Source: Conus ventricosus (Eukaryota; Mollusca; Gastropoda; Neogastropoda; Conidae). From it: a stretch of DNA of 64,000 nt. Under the pieces are notes generated by a model that did no database searches, was not told the DNA's origin, and worked only from the letters and a program-made list of their open reading frames with translations. Below are positions 34,501 to 47,925 of the stretch, piece by piece. Where the stretch lies: assembly GCA_018398815.1 (NCBI GenBank), contig JAFLJL010004177.1, positions 28,501 to 92,500 on the forward strand. The letters run 5' to 3'. The position numbers were made by a program, and so were the translations under genes. Positions within the stretch are counted from its first letter, which is position 1; each line of letters starts with the position of its first letter.

Positions 34501-34741
34501 GCCGATTTAAAGCGGTTTTTGGGCAAACTGGGAGTAACGAATATATGCTTCGCCCAATGGTTTTTCATTTTGTTTTTTCTTTTTTTTCTCGTCTACTCTC
34601 AGTGTCCTTCCTCTGGAGCCTTTGATTTAGCAAGACCCACCGGAATATAGATTTACGTGGTCCAAACCAGTGACTTATTGTGTACTCCCAGATACTTAAA
34701 GAACGGGGTAACTTTAGAATGGGAACGAAGAAATTTGCTCT

Positions 34742-34835
34742 GTGTGTGTTGTGTGTGTGTAGTGTGTGTGTTTGAGTGTGTGTGTGTGTGTGGTGTGTGT
34801 GTGTGGTGTGTGCGGTTGTGGTGTGTGTCCGTGGT
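34742..34835. repeat. (TG)n microsatellite, module 2
   Basis: Interrupted TGTG run preceding TGTCCGTGGTC, like module 1. Confidence 0.9.
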
Positions 34836-34869
34836 CAAATGTTTCCACTCGCTCCAGACAAAACTACTT

Positions 34870-36500
34870 GGCCCGAATCTTCTGAAAATTTGTACGTAAG
34901 TTCACAATGGGGGTCCCAGATTAGATGGCCCGAATTATATTTTTCCGAAACGGCTTTATTCTTTCTCCCTGAAACTACTCAGAAAGTACTTAATCTGGAT
35001 CTTTGTGAAAATTAGCATGTATGTTCATTATGGGTCACGGATGATGCCCGATGTTTTTAGTTTGACCCCGTTACAGCCGTTACTACAGACTGAAACAGTC
35101 TGTAACGGTGTTTTTCAATCATCTTTATTAAATGTCTGAAATGTACATCGGGCTCGGCGGCCGATCTTTCTGAAATTTTGTAGGTCTGTTCACTATGGGT
35201 CACGATAATGTCTGATGTTATAATTTACCCATTATTACAAACAAAAATTTAGCCGTTACTAACGGCTGTAACTGGCCTGTCAACGCTTTTTCACACTTTA
35301 TAGAATATCTCAGAAGTCCCGTGACCGAACTTCTGAAAAATTGTAGTTATTTTTCATTATGGGTCACGGATGATGCCCGATGTTTGTAGTTTACCGTTAC
35401 AGTCCGGTTACTAACGGCTGTAACGGCCAGTAACGCATATTCTCTTCTTTAAGAGCATCTCAGAAACTTACAATCGATCTGTGTGAAAATTAGCAGGTAA
35501 GATCATTAAGGTCACGGATGATGCCAGATGTATTAGTTTACCGAAATTATAGCCGTTACTAATGGCTTGTAACGCCTGTAACAGTTTTTCATTCTTAAGA
35601 ATAATCTGAAAAGAACTTGTCCGAGACTTTTCCAGCAAATATGAAGGATGTTCACAAGGGTCATGGGAATGATGCACGATGTTTCGAGTTTTACCGAACA
35701 TCCGTTACTAACGGCTGTAACGGGCCTTAACCGTGTGATTTCATCTTTAAGAATATTTCACAATGTACTGGCCGAACTTTCTGAAAATATTGTAGGAGTA
35801 TGTTCATTATGCGACACGCATAATGCCCTGCTGTTATAGTTTACCGTTCTAGACGTTAGTAATGGCTGATAACGGCCTGAGTACGCTTATTTTCTTCTTT
35901 ATAGAATATATCAGAAGTCCGTGGCCGATCCTTTCTGAAAATTTATGTAGTAATGTTCACGATGGTCACGGATGATGTCCGATGTTTTAGTTTACCGTTC
36001 CAGCCCGGATAGTAACGGCTGTCACGGCTGTAAACGCCTTTTCATCTATATGGAATATCTCAGAAAGTACCCTAGGCCGGTACTATTGTGACAAATTAGC
36101 AGGCATGTTCATTATGGTACACGGATGATTCCGAATGTTTTTAGTTTACCCCCGTTATAGCCGTTACAAACGGCTGTAACAGAGCCTGTAACGGTTTTTC
36201 TTCTTTATAGAATATCACAACAAGTACTTGACCGGATCTTTCTGAAAAATTTGTAGGTGAGATTCACTATGGGTCACGGATGATGCCGATTGTTTTATTT
36301 CCGTTACAGCCGTTACTAACGGTTCATAATGGGTTATCTTCTATAAGGAAAATCTCACAAAGTTCTTGGCCGATCTTTCCGAAAATTTGTAAGTATGTTC
36401 ATTTAATGTCCACAGACGTGGCCGAAGTTATACCAAATAGCCATATACTAACGTTACACCACCAATGAAAGACGGTTTTTCTCTCCTCTTAAAGGAAGAC
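34870..36500. repeat. ~155-bp CCGTTA satellite, main array
   Basis: The phrase GGATGATGCCCGATGTTT recurs at about 35,038, 35,203, 35,368, 35,515, 35,667, 35,817, 35,967, 36,122 and 36,277. The period is 147-165 bp. Every monomer carries the inverted pair CCGTTAC-TAACGG. Units have many one-base indels, which is why no open frames persist. No gene seen. Confidence 0.9.
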
Positions 36501-36539
36501 TCACTGTGTATTCAGGAATAAACTGGGAGTACGTTTATC

Positions 36540-37751
36540 ATGGCTTTGCAATCTAGTCATTCTTTAACTGAAGTCAGCAGATCTTTCATATGGATCGATG
36601 TCATCAACTTAGATGGATAAGGTGCCCTTGCCGCTGGTGATATATCTGATGTTAGTAACATTCCTGTAGCTCCTCCTTTCCATGCTTTGCATCCATAACC
36701 ACTGTTGGGTCTCCCAGTCTCAATAAGCATGCCGAAAAATGGAATTCCCATTCCTGCAAGCACATGAACGTATGTATACATGGCAATGGCATTGATTACA
36801 ATGCTTCTATTGTCTTACTGCCAATTTTTACATTAGAACTTTTACTGACAGAAGAATCAGTTGATGTGGTATGCGTCTGATGTAAGATTATCATCATGGT
36901 TGAGGTACAGCAAAGCCTAAGGAAAAACTGTAAGAAAGACCATGACAAGAGACAAAAATCTTCAAAGGAAGGCACCACCCCATTCCTATCAAACCACTTA
37001 TCATCCCTTTCTACAAGGATTCTGGCCCAGGAGTCCTTATAACTCTACTGCCAAGTCTCCAGTATGCCCCTTCTGTTTTCAGACAGGTTTTTTTTTAGTC
37101 GCTTCTGTGACATGTAAATCTGCACCTCCCAACATACTCGGGCGCTTCAAGGCAGGACATTCTTGTGAGAATGTCCCCCCCACTCATGTATCAGACACCC
37201 AGCATAACCTTTTCCCATCCACCGTGAGTGAGCAAATGCCTTCTTACCTGCATTCATACCTTTTACTTGGGTGTTTCATTTAACAAGTCAAGTATTACAC
37301 ATTTAATCATGCAGAAAAATTCATGCCTTTAGTTAATAAAAGGTCACACATATGCTGCCCCACAAAAAAACGGAATGCAATTCGTCAATCAAAAAACACA
37401 AAAACAGAACATCGTTAAATCACATGCAGTTCGACTTTTGTTCCTCCTTGACCAAATCCAGCTTAAAATTCTCTTCAGCTGCCATGCCCCTCGGGGAACC
37501 GAACCTCATCTTAAACCAGTAATCAAAACTGTTTCTTGAGATAAAGGGAGATAAAATACAGCCCCACCCCCCACCCCATCCTCCCAACCCACATGAAGAG
37601 GCTTGGACTTCATGGTCTGATTCTTCAAAGCTCCTCGCTAGGTTGGCGACAATCTCAGACTTGTCGATATCACTTGCCCTTTCTGTTTTCACATGTATAT
37701 GTGTTCAACAGTATGAATTGCGTTTCTTCTCTGAGGTTGACAACACACAGG

Positions 37752-37798
<47 letters not shown>

Positions 37799-38195
37799 CA
37801 ACACCCCACACAAGCACACACACACAGCACACACACACACACTACAACACACGCACACACCACAAACACAGCCCTGACTTTTTAGGTCGAGGTTTAAAGG
37901 ATAAGTAGGCCAGAATCTCTCCTTTCCTCCTCACCTTTTGGAATAGAATGATTTAACCAAGGGTGAAAATGTCATGTGTTTTTACATGAGTTTTGTCAAG
38001 AATTTCGGTATAGACTGCCGATGGCTGAACTGTAGTTACATTATCCAAGATACGAACCGAAATTCCGATTATAGCACTTGTGAATGCTACAAAGGAGCTG
38101 TGAAAAAAAAGTTTTGTTACCGACATTTGACAGATATCTCAAAATATCAATTAACACATTTTCGATACGGATTAACTGACATTGTAAGTTAATCA
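36540..38195. repeat. Dispersed repeat R0, copy 2
   Basis: Second copy of 4300-6020, following a ~155-bp satellite just as copy 1 does. It contains (AC)n at 37,756-37,870 and, near 37,425-37,480 in antisense, the LINE 3' tail shared with 12,050-12,087. It passes at about 38,200 directly into R1. Confidence 0.8.
37756..37870. repeat. (AC)n microsatellite
   Basis: Run of about 40 bp of pure AC followed by interrupted repeats. Confidence 0.9.
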
Positions 38196-38202
38196 TGACA
38201 GT

Positions 38203-39895
38203 TACTCAAAAACAATTAAACTACAATCCTGCATCGCAGACACTGTACACAACCAGAATGCACTGTTTTCAGAATGGAAGCTTAACCTGGTTCAGAAGAT
38301 CCTTGCTGATTTACTTCGTAACGCCTTCTCTTTTTGTGTAACGCCAATCCACTTTTTGGCAGGTTTTCCGTTACTTCAGAAAGGTCGTGGGAGCGCACAA
38401 AGTTCAAGATGAAATTTTGTATAGCCAACCAAGCACATGAAGGTCCAGACTTTTCTTCTCAGCGGATTACTGGCTAATATCATGGACATGATGGAGAGCT
38501 CCTATCAGCTCAACGACACTTCTGTGAGTAGGGACGTAGAACAGCAAACACCAGTCTTTGTGCCCATGTATGTGCAAAACCCGACACTGTGATTCAGGAC
38601 GATGAAGTCTGCTAAAGTGATGAATCGCTCAAGAATGACCTTCGAAGAATCTTTCCTGCGAACGCACAGTGGAAAATCCCATGGTGAATGGTCCACATGC
38701 ATCCATATGTACATACATACATACATACATAAATGCAAACATAGAAACTTAACATACTTTCTTCTTAACCACCTTACACACGTTTTCATTGCATACCACT
38801 GCACTTGAACCATGTCTGATGTCTGAAAGCTTTAGTTTTGTGGTGACTCCAAAGTTTCATACCGGTGTCCCAAGCGTTCATGTGCCATTGCCGATAACGT
38901 TATGCCATTTCATTCAGTGCTTGATATCAACTCTTCATGGTCAATCACATTTTTTGGTATAGTCATGTTTTAGTGATATCACAAAGGCAAAATGAAGTGT
39001 CCCTGTGAGGAAACAATGGGAATACTCCTCACCAAAAGTTAAGGACCATCTATGTTCTGTTCTCGACCTCCCCTCCATTGCTACACATGAAATATTGTGC
39101 CCAAGACGTAACAAGTTATAAATACAGCACATTAACTAACCTGTCATGTTCAAGGCTTAGTGTTGACCTTATACTTTTCACCTCGGTATCAGGCTTATGG
39201 TAGAAGCGATATAGACGGTGTCCCTACAATCGAAATAAAAAAACACAAGATTCAGATCTTATTCAACCAGACTAGACTGACAAGAAAGTTTGGCTGCCTT
39301 GAAACAGCATGTTCCTGTTAACAACAGAGACTTTTGTCAACTATATTCCACCTTTTGTATTCAGACTCAGAATCGAAAGAGGTGATCAATTAAGAGCTAA
39401 CACAACTGCGTCATCAGTTCCCCATCCACCTCGCACCAACAGCTTTTTAGGTTCTAACGTGATGGCTCTAGCATTCTACTAAAACCGCAAAGGCAGAGGA
39501 AGTCCAGATTACAACTTTCCGGAAACAGTCAGGTTTCGAAATTACCATATCATGACCAGAAGTAATATGTAGTGAGTTTCCTTACCCATTGGAGATAGCC
39601 TCCCCCCTCGAAGACTATAAGCTTGCTGAAGGCTGATTTTGAGAAGGCAATTATTATACCTCATTCACCCACTCAAGCACATACGTAAGTTAGGCAGAAT
39701 TATCTACACAGCAATATAATCTTAATCTCCCCTATTTCTTCAATCTAAGACATAATAGCCAAGCTTTGATTTATAAATCAACTATTACGTGCAGTCATTG
39801 CAACGGACAAGCTTGCACTGTAAGTTGCTGGAAAGTAGCACGGTTACTTATCCTTGAAATTTTATCAGTTTATTGTAAATTAAGTCCCTTGGCGG
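38203..39895. repeat. Dispersed repeat R1, copy B (3' part)
   Basis: Matches 10,006-11,616 and 50,888-52,515 with more scattered indels than those two show to each other. It includes the antisense LINE reverse-transcriptase block at 38,450-38,680 and an (ACAT)n tract at about 38,709-38,735. It continues into the ~630-bp tandem units. Confidence 0.8.
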
Positions 39896-41050
39896 ATTCA
39901 TTCCTAGAACTGGCCCCTCAGCACTTGTAGTCTTAAGGAGATAACTTTTATATTTTCTACTTTTCACAAAAAATGTACTTGTTTTGCTCTTTCATGATTT
40001 ACTTTTGCTTATTAGGTGGCAACTTTTGGGTTGTTGTTTTTTAAAACTCAACAAACATACAACAGTAATGCACACCAGCCTTTTTTCGGGGATAGCAATT
40101 CTCTTAAAACCGGCAAAAGTCAGAGGTAGTCATGTTACCACTTTCCGTGTCCACTGAGGAGACACAATCAGGATCGAATACGTATCTGACCAGGCGTTAT
40201 CAATGTTAGTGAGTCTCCCCTTGGAAATTGGTGTCCCTCCTCTGAGACAATAATCATGCTGAGGCTCATTATAGAGAAGCATTTATTATTCGCCATTCAC
40301 TCCACTCGGCACATACTGTTAAGTTAGGCAAATTAACTACCACAGCAGATATGAATGTCTACATCCCTATTTTCAACATCTAAGACAACAGAGCAAACTT
40401 TGTTATATAATTCAATACATTATTGCAGTAATTGCAACACAAAGCGTTCTGTTAAGTTGCTAGGATGGTCATGGATACATATACTTTGGGAATTTATTAG
40501 TTTATTTATAATTTAGACCCATGCGGAAACTTCCTAAAACTGCCCTCCCCAGCACTTTTTCTGAAAGAGGTTATTGATATATAAATCTAACTTTCCTCCC
40601 AAGAAAATGTAGCTTGTTTATACTCTTTCAAGATTTCTTTTGCTTTTAGGTGGCACCCTTTGGTTGGTTTTTTGAAAACACCAACAAACATACTAACCGT
40701 ATTGGCAAACCAGCCATTTTCGAGGGGATAGTGCATTCTTCTTAAAAAAACCGAAAAGTCCAGATTATCAAGTACCACATTACCACGGACACTGAGGAGA
40801 AACAATCAGGATTCGCATACCGGTATCTGACCAGGCGTAAAAAGTATAGTAAGTATACCTCCCGCAATGGATACTGTCCTCCCCCTCAGATACAACAAGC
40901 ATGCTGAAGGCTCATTTGAGAAGGCATTTATTACTTACCCCATACAACCCACTTAAGCACATCCTGTTAGTTATCATAAATATCTAACCACTTGTGAGCA
41001 GATATGAATGCATATCCCCCCCTATAACTTCATCTAAGTGACAAAAGAGC
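39625..41050. repeat. ~630-bp tandem repeat, block 1
   Basis: The phrase GAAGGCTCATTTTGAGAAGC, followed by a CATTTATTAT...CACCCACTCAAGCACATA stretch, starts at about 39,625, 40,255 and 40,905. The period is therefore about 630-650 bp. The same unit occurs at 52,258, 52,878 and 55,018. No coding function seen. Confidence 0.8.
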
Positions 41051-41072
41051 AAGGGTTTTTTTATAATTAAAA

Positions 41073-41102
41073 ATATATATATATATAAAATTATATATAT
41101 AT
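41073..41102. repeat. (AT)n microsatellite
   Basis: Alternating AT tract that always separates the 630-bp unit from a TG/CCGTTA module (compare about 55,168-55,225). Confidence 0.85.
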
Positions 41103-41104
41103 CA

Positions 41105-41815
41105 TGGCCAATTCACTGGAGTGTGGTGTGTGAGAGTGTGTAGTATGTGTGTGTTGATGTTGTGTGTGTGTTTGTCCGTGTTTTGTTTGTGTGTACGCTA
41201 TACGGGGCCACAAACCGGCTCAACCAATTGTAATGAAATTTGGCATGGTACGTCTGTTGTGACCCGCGGATTGGTTTTTGGGCTAATCTCACTAAACAAT
41301 AACCCCGTAAAACCCTTAAAAAAAACTGTTAAAAGGTTACAAAGACAACTTTTATTCCTCTGCTTATTTCTTCAATAGCCGTTGTGGACCTAGCACAGGT
41401 CAGACTACTTTCGAATTAGAACCGATATATTTGGCAGTTAAAAAACGTTAATATATAACAGTTTAAACAACACGTAAAGACAAACCAAACCCTATAACAG
41501 ACACTGTTACAAAACCCTATCTTTTTTATATTTAGAGCAGGAACGTCTGTATGACCCGAGGATGGTATGGGGCTAATCTCTAAAAAAAAATTAAAACCGT
41601 TAAAAACCGTTAAAAAAAAACTGTATAAACGGTATCCAAGAATCGTTGGTCCTCTGCTTCTTTTTTTAATCAAATGGCCGTTTGATAGACATGCACAGGT
41701 ACAGGGCGACTTCTTCGAAATAGCACCGATTAAATGACAGTTTAAGAAACGTTAATCATAACCAGTTAAAAACCGAAAAAAATACTAAACCCTATAAAAA
41801 CGTTTTAAAACCCTT
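41105..41815. repeat. TG-rich leader plus CCGTTAAAAA repeats, copy 1
   Basis: After a TG-rich leader, a ~290-bp unit containing GTGACCC(G)AGGATGG, AACCGTTAAAAACCGTTAAAA and GGCCGTTGT..CAT/ATTGCACAGGTACAGG is present about twice. The same module lies at 55,240-55,890 and 62,990-63,500. Confidence 0.8.
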
Positions 41816-42549
41816 TGGGCGACATATACAGAGAATACCATGTCCGACCAAAGCAATTCAACGGCAGTAAGCCACTCAGTCAGGCGAATTTTATCTGTGG
41901 CCCCCTAGCAGACATAGACAGATCACTGACGTCACCCCACTTCCGCCTCCGAAGAAGCCGGTGTCAACTACTTCTACCTCATTCCACCTTCGCCAGCCGT
42001 CAAAGCAAGATAAGTCTTGTGGCTCTTCTCGGCCTACACTTGCCTTTGGTTAAGATTGCTGGTGTCTTTTGTTTTTATATACTTGATTCGGGTTTGTTCC
42101 TGTGCTACCCCATGAGTATTCTTGCCAGCGTGAGGCTCTTGGTGGAGTGGCAATAACTGCAAAATACCACATTTACCACACTCTCGCGGACTTAGCGTTC
42201 ACGATCGTCGGTTCGTTCGATCGACGCTACACTTGTACGAGTTTTAAATCATCGCCACGTGGTTCACATTCTATCAAATAGGATTTTCGATTTGCCCCCA
42301 ACCCCCTTCTCGGGTTTTATCGGTCGCAACTACAGTCGCATTCCTCTCCTTTGTCGGGCTACACGCTCCTGGTTATCTCGCGATTTACTCGCCGGTCGTC
42401 CTTTGTTCTAACCGCGAACTTCCTCGCCGGGTCTGTCGGCGCATCTATACTTTCTCGCCGGGTCGTAGTTAGCCCCACCATATCATATCCTCGGGATTAT
42501 CAACCCAATGGCGCAAGACTCCTCCTATAAGGATTTACAGACATCAACC

Positions 42550-44700
42550 ATCTCACTTCGAACGTGGTTCTGTAAGTGACATGATTTTCCGATCGGTGGC
42601 GTGTACGGGTACTTCGAGAATTCGGTCGGTCGATCCTCTCGAGGACTTCCAACGACACCAACACGGGCGATTGAGATTAATTACCTTCCCCGATCGACCC
42701 ACCTTGTCTCCTCTTGCGGTCGTGTGTTCCAGGTTTGCTCTGCCACCTGTTGCCCAACATGGAGGAAGGACACCGCCGGGTCGATGCCACTCCACTGCAC
42801 GTCAGTTCGCTCAGTTTCCCGGAGAACCGGCGGTCGACTCTGTCTCTGAGCAATCCGAACACAAGATGAACGTACGGTTCGGTGGTAGATAGAAACGCTG
42901 CACCTGCGAGGGTACGCGTGACCTTTCCTCTTCTACCCGACCGACGACGCAACGATCGCAGGCATCCAAAGGCGGATGGGCAAGAGCGGCCCACTATTGC
43001 TAAATGCCTTTCTTTTGACCTGCCGGGAAAGAAAGGAATATCCTAGAAGTCCTAAGGGGCAAGGCGCCCTCAGGGGGCCCTACCCGAGCTAAGAAAAGCC
43101 GACGAATTCGCCCTCAGGGCCCCCTCCACTCCATCGTGCCACTTGCCCTCTCGCCCCCGGATGCAGCACTCGGAGACCTCTCTCTAGCATGCAGAGTTCG
43201 CGAGCCTCGGTCCCAGGGAATCATGCCGAGCGTGACCATCAAGGGTGATTGAGGACAGGTATGGAATCTGCCATCAGTCACTCGCCTAGGAGAGTCACAT
43301 GTCCATTTTTCCCCCCAAAATCGACACGAGTACTCACAGCGCTCTGCCCCACCGGGCACAGGTGCAGCCAACACCTGACCCGAGAGAGCGCTAATCTCCG
43401 GATGCAGAGTTTATGGGTCACCCCCGACGCACGACCTTCGGTGGTGGTCCCTAAACTGGTGCGTGCGGACCACATCGCCCATCAACAACGCGACGTGTAC
43501 ACGCACAAGGACGGACGACCCACCCCGATCGACCATCACCCCCTTCACCCCTCGGGGAATCGGGAACGTTTGGGAATCAACCTATTATTTTTCAGGGTCC
43601 CCGTTTGGGCAACGTCCACGTCCCCCGCTCCTCCGGGGGGAGGATTACCACCGTGACCGCGAACCTGACCTATCACAGGGGGGGGGACCCGGGAAAACCG
43701 CATCCTGAGACCACATCCGCACGTTTCGCGGTTGGAGGCTCGGCTTCGCATCCTCCTCCGTAACCAGCCCGGCCCTCACAAGGCCCCCCACCAAGGACGT
43801 GCAGATGCAGTTGCACGGACCTAGTGCGGGTGACGACAGTCCACTGCCTCATGTTACCCACAAAACACTGGTGGCTCAGTTACCCAGGGTCCCCCGGGGG
43901 ATCATCTTCGACACCCAAGGGCTGCCACAGCCCGTTTTTATCATCCACCCAGGGACCGGTGGCTCTATTCCCCCGAGCGCGACCAGTGGCTAAAGCAACA
44001 CCCCAGCACAACCAACTAGTATGGTCGCATGTGGCACCCAGCCACGCATGCCTGGGTCGAACCGTTGTCCCCCTCCATCGTCGCTGTCACGATCGGCGGA
44101 TGAGTCCCGTCCGCCGATCATAGAGCCCCCTGGAGACCCCACAAGTCCCCCTATGACGGTCCTCCTGACGAGGGGAAGCCCAAACCCAGCCAGGACCTTT
44201 ACCTCCTGAGCGGACAATGAGAGGACCTAGCCCCACCTCATTGTATGATGTCCCGCACGGTGAAACGGGGGCCGCACCAGACCTCGCAGGAGGAGCCCGC
44301 ACCCGTCCGACGGCCGTCCCCTCCCTCTCCCTCTTGTGCCCGGCCTCTCTCCCCCGCCCAGCGGTCCACAACCAAGATCGTCGCCCCCCAGTTAACTCGA
44401 GCCTCACTCTGGGGAAGGACCCGCTTACTCGGTGCGCCATGGGTGCGCAGGCCGTCCCTACCTCCAGGACAGGGGACCACCTCTCAGCACCTAATTCACC
44501 CAAGTCGTACCCTCTCGGGGACCTGCAAGAACCCCTCGGACGCCTTCCCCCCCTGTTTCACAGACAACCCGGTGACCATGGGAATGGGCAATTCACAGTC
44601 AGACCGTCGGTGATTCCCCACACTCCCCCGCCCCCCCCCACGTCGGGCACCATCTCCTTAAGGAATTTAAAGGAATGGGACTAACAGCCAGGATGGGCAT
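42550..44700 (+). pseudogene. gag-like region of DIRS-type element, copy 1
   Basis: Frames of 60-155 codons overlap on both strands because the region is GC-rich. Composition on the plus strand is proline-, serine- and arginine-rich, for example about 43,800-44,000 and 44,217-44,684. No zinc knuckle or capsid motif was recognised. Position upstream of the reverse transcriptase is the only basis for calling it gag-like. Minus-strand frames here are shadows. Confidence 0.35.
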
Positions 44701-45419
44701 CCACCACACCACGGCGGGAACATACCAACATAGGTAAATAGCTCCTAAACAGCAACTGGAGGCTTACTTAAAAAAAAAAAAATGGGCCGGAGGACGACGT
44801 TAGCCGCGCAGCCCCTGGGCCTACGACCTGTGACTCCGATGTTGCGTACCAGTAAGATGATACCGCTTATTTAGCGCCCCTTTTATTTTAGCGACACCTG
44901 GTCACAAGGATATCAGCATCATCTTATCTGCTGCGGCGGACAGCGCAGCTATGAGCCACTTCAACTGTTTGGGTGGTGGCCAGAGAATGCCGTGCTGTCA
45001 CGACCTCTCACTCCCCTTCGCTTAAGTGCAGCCCTGCCTGCGGAGTGTCCCGGGCCAGGACCAGTCGCTGTATTCGGGCGAATACACGACTGCCGAAGAT
45101 AACACAAGCAGATCGAGGACAGCAAGCAGCGGCAATCCTTTGCGCCGAGGCCACTGCCGCGCCCTGGCTAGACCCCGGCCCTAAGGACCTTCCCCAGGCC
45201 CAAACCCAACCCCAGCAAATCTCCTTCCCACACCGCACGGCACGCCAAGCGTCCCAATCTTCCCCCAAGCCATAACCGAAATCACAGCTGCAAAATTTTC
45301 GGTTCGGCCAACAGTCACGCCCACGGACTGACATGGGCCACAACCCGAGATACTTAGATCGGGCGGCACCGCCCACACGCCCGTTCGCCCTCTCCTCCGC
45401 CCCACGCCCCAGCCCGCCC

Positions 45420-46750
45420 CTGGTGGGGGCAGGCCTCTCCCGGCAGGGCCCACCGGTGGAGACGAATGTGGCCCAGCCCCCTGGGTAGATGGCGTGCTAC
45501 GGTGAGGGTAATCGTCTTCCATGGAGGTCCATCCTAGTCCTAACACACCCCTCAACAAGTTCCTCAGTGCCTCATCAAAATCAAGATGGACACCCCCACC
45601 AAGTGCGAACTCACTCCCCAGCCAAGTTCGCCTTCCTGGGGAATGAAGTTTCTGAGATACTACCTTCTCCCGATAATCCCCACCGACCCCGAGAGGGTCC
45701 ACAACGCATACTGGACCTCATCTCCCGCCAATCACAGGCGCCCCACACCTCGGCCGGGGGGGAGAAACCTGACCTCCCTCCATAGGAATGATGGAGTCCC
45801 TGCCTCCCCTCATTCCCCAGGGGCGTGTCCCAAACGCCAACTCAGAGGGAGTTCCGTCTACGTTGGTCGCAGACCTCTCCGACCGCGGGACCAGTCAATC
45901 CCCCTCGGACACTGGTTTATATCGCCGATAGAGGAGATAGGCTTCAATCCGGGCACTCTCTCTAACGTTGTCCCCATCTCCCACCCAACCCCCAACCCCT
46001 TGGAAACTGTACACAGACGCCTCAAACCCTGGCTGGGAGTGCCCCCTAGGAGGACGGTCCATACCTCAGGAGGAGTGGGACTCACAAACTGCGCGCCGTC
46101 CACAAACCAACATCTTCGAGCTGGAAGCGGTCAGGCTAGCCCTTCTCCACTTCCAGCACAAGGTCGCCCACACCGACATGTACTCGCTTCTCTCACAGAC
46201 AACATTTCGGTAGCTTGTTTAGTCAACAAAAGGGGGGGGTGGGCACGCTCCAACATCCACTCCCCAGAACAGAGGCCCTCCTACGCTTGTGGTCACCAGC
46301 GGGGTGATCACCCTCCGCGCGGACACATAGCAGGAAACCCCGCAACATCCTGGCGATACCCAAGCCGTTCGAAGTTCTCTACTCCACACGAGTGGCCCCT
46401 CAACAATACTAACCCTGTCGTGGTGTGGGAACATTGGTTCGAGCCCAAGATCGACCTGTTTGCCCAGTTCAACCAACCCGCCTGCCCCCTGATACGTCAC
46501 TCCCCCGTTCCGGACCCTCAGGCGTATGCAGTCATGCGCTCGATCCCACCCCTGGACGGGGCCTACTTGCGTACGCCAATTCCCTCCCCCCTTTCCATCC
46601 TACACAATGTGATCAGTGAAACGAGGCTGGAGAAACCCAGGCTGATCCTCATACCCCGTGGTGTGCCCGCCCAGTTCCTTTGGTTCCCAACCTCACGTCC
46701 CTCACTCACAGTTCCACCACTACCTCAGCCCTCGTGTGGACATGTATGAG
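45420..46750 (+). pseudogene. Reverse transcriptase remnant plus RNase H of DIRS-type element, copy 1
   Basis: Around 45,489-45,550 the plus strand reads YGEGNRLPWRSILVL, like the GYRLPF block that opens DIRS reverse transcriptases. Only about 50 codons later comes FAFLGNE (about 45,630), a block expected after the catalytic core, then KLTSL and a QREFRLRW-like segment. The YMDD-containing core is therefore absent. RNase H follows: KLYTDASNPGWECPLGG at 46,004-46,054 (first catalytic Asp), NIFELEAVRLALLHFQ at 46,111-46,158 (catalytic Glu) and a TDNISVACLVNKRGG block at about 46,195. The C-terminal IDLFAQFNQPACPL and PDPQAYAV segments at 46,452-46,530 are typical of this group. Several frameshifts. 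Confidence 0.72.
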
Positions 46751-46869
46751 ACAACCCCATTCGGGTCTTCCTCACTCCAAACCCAGAGCTTCGCCTACAC
46801 TCGTGGCTAGCTAATGCCACCCAACAGCGAACATCTTCAATCCAATCCCCACTGGGGATAGGCCCCAGT

Positions 46870-47868
46870 CCGTCCTAGCCACACTAGCCGGGCAGGGCCG
46901 CTCAGGGAAAGAGGGACTTAGCCTCGGCATCCTCGCAGAACCCAGCACCAGAGTCCCTCTACAAAACCGGTGGTGAGAAAATTGTAGCCTGGTGCTTAGA
47001 ATAACTCTCGGTTCCCCAGTACCCAGCCCCCTCCAACATCCAGATAGGAAATTTTCCTCTCCCACCTACATCCACCCTTAAAAGCTGTCAGCTACCCTCA
47101 TTCGGGGCACAGATCGGCTACTGACCACCATCGCCAACTGGCGGCCCTCTTTTGACAATGACTACCTGCTCAGAGAGGACTCTAGAGGAGTTGGCTCTAA
47201 CGGGAAGCCAGTCCCCTAGGCGCATCCCCCTTTGGGACCTTTTCATCGTCCTCCAACGCCCTCAGAAAGGCACCCCTTTTGAACCCATTACAATCTATCC
47301 CCTTTGACCTTCTCTCTCTTAAGACCAACCTTTCCTCCTCGCCCCCATGGCCTCGCCAGAAGACGAAGAGAGATTCCACTCCCACAGCGTGACCCAGTAT
47401 ATTCGCCTTTCCACAAGGACGCTCTGTTATCCCTCAAGTTCCATCCAGAGTTACTTAAGCAAAAAATCAGGAACCGGGTACCGCCCTCTCTCCCCTCGTC
47501 ATCCGCTCCCTGACGGATTTCTGGAAAGGAGAGAAATCTGGACACATAATAACCTGGCCCTGCTAGGTATCCTCGGATACTACTGGGAGCGCACACGCCC
47601 AGGCGCACCTCCCAGAAGGCGACTCCTATATCTCACTCAACCCCAACAATACTAGGAGACATCTCGGGGATCTATCTCTAGGTGGCTCTCCAAGACGGTG
47701 AGAATCAGCCTACGCACAGGGCGCACAAGATCTCCCCGCCCAAGACACGCCAGGCTTTACGAGGTCATAGCACAGGCCACTTCCACACGCGCTCCAGTGC
47801 TCTGACCCCGTGACGCCAACCCTGGAGGCAGCCTACGGCGGCGTACGAAAAATCCCTATCAATAACCC
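46870..47868 (+). pseudogene. Tyrosine recombinase of DIRS-type element, copy 1, lacking its C-terminus
   Basis: Typical blocks in broken frames are LLSLKT...ARRR near 47,313-47,375 (the ALASARRRSE-like box that holds the first catalytic Arg), LGILGYYWERTRPGAPPRRR at about 47,564-47,620, and SISRWLSKTVR at about 47,672. A HKIS/ARLYEV-like stretch, where H..R is expected, follows at about 47,735-47,765. The sequence stops matching the other copy at about 47,868, before the nucleophilic tyrosine. Intact recombinases of this type insert the circular cDNA without target-site duplication. This one is inactive. Confidence 0.68.
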
Positions 47869-47925
47869 TTCTAAAATATCATGCAAACCAGACTGTAAGC
47901 TGTGTTGTAGTCAGATACTTCCTAA

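Larger units (their letters stand above)
41817..47868 (+). mobile_element. DIRS/Ngaro-type tyrosine-recombinase retroelement, copy 1 (truncated)
   Basis: Shares its whole length with 55,890-61,450. From 42,181 a GC-rich leader and gag-like region run to about 45,000, with fragmented proline-rich frames. A reverse-transcriptase edge, RNase H and tyrosine recombinase follow. The combination of RNase H directly after reverse transcriptase and a tyrosine recombinase instead of a DDE integrase identifies the DIRS order. The copy ends at about 47,868, just before the recombinase tyrosine, where it abuts a receptor exon fragment. I did not identify its terminal or internal complementary repeats. Confidence 0.72.

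Noticed and set aside
37756..37870. CRISPR-like spaced repeats
   Set aside because: Simple (AC)n microsatellite; satellites elsewhere in the window also lack the repeat-spacer structure.
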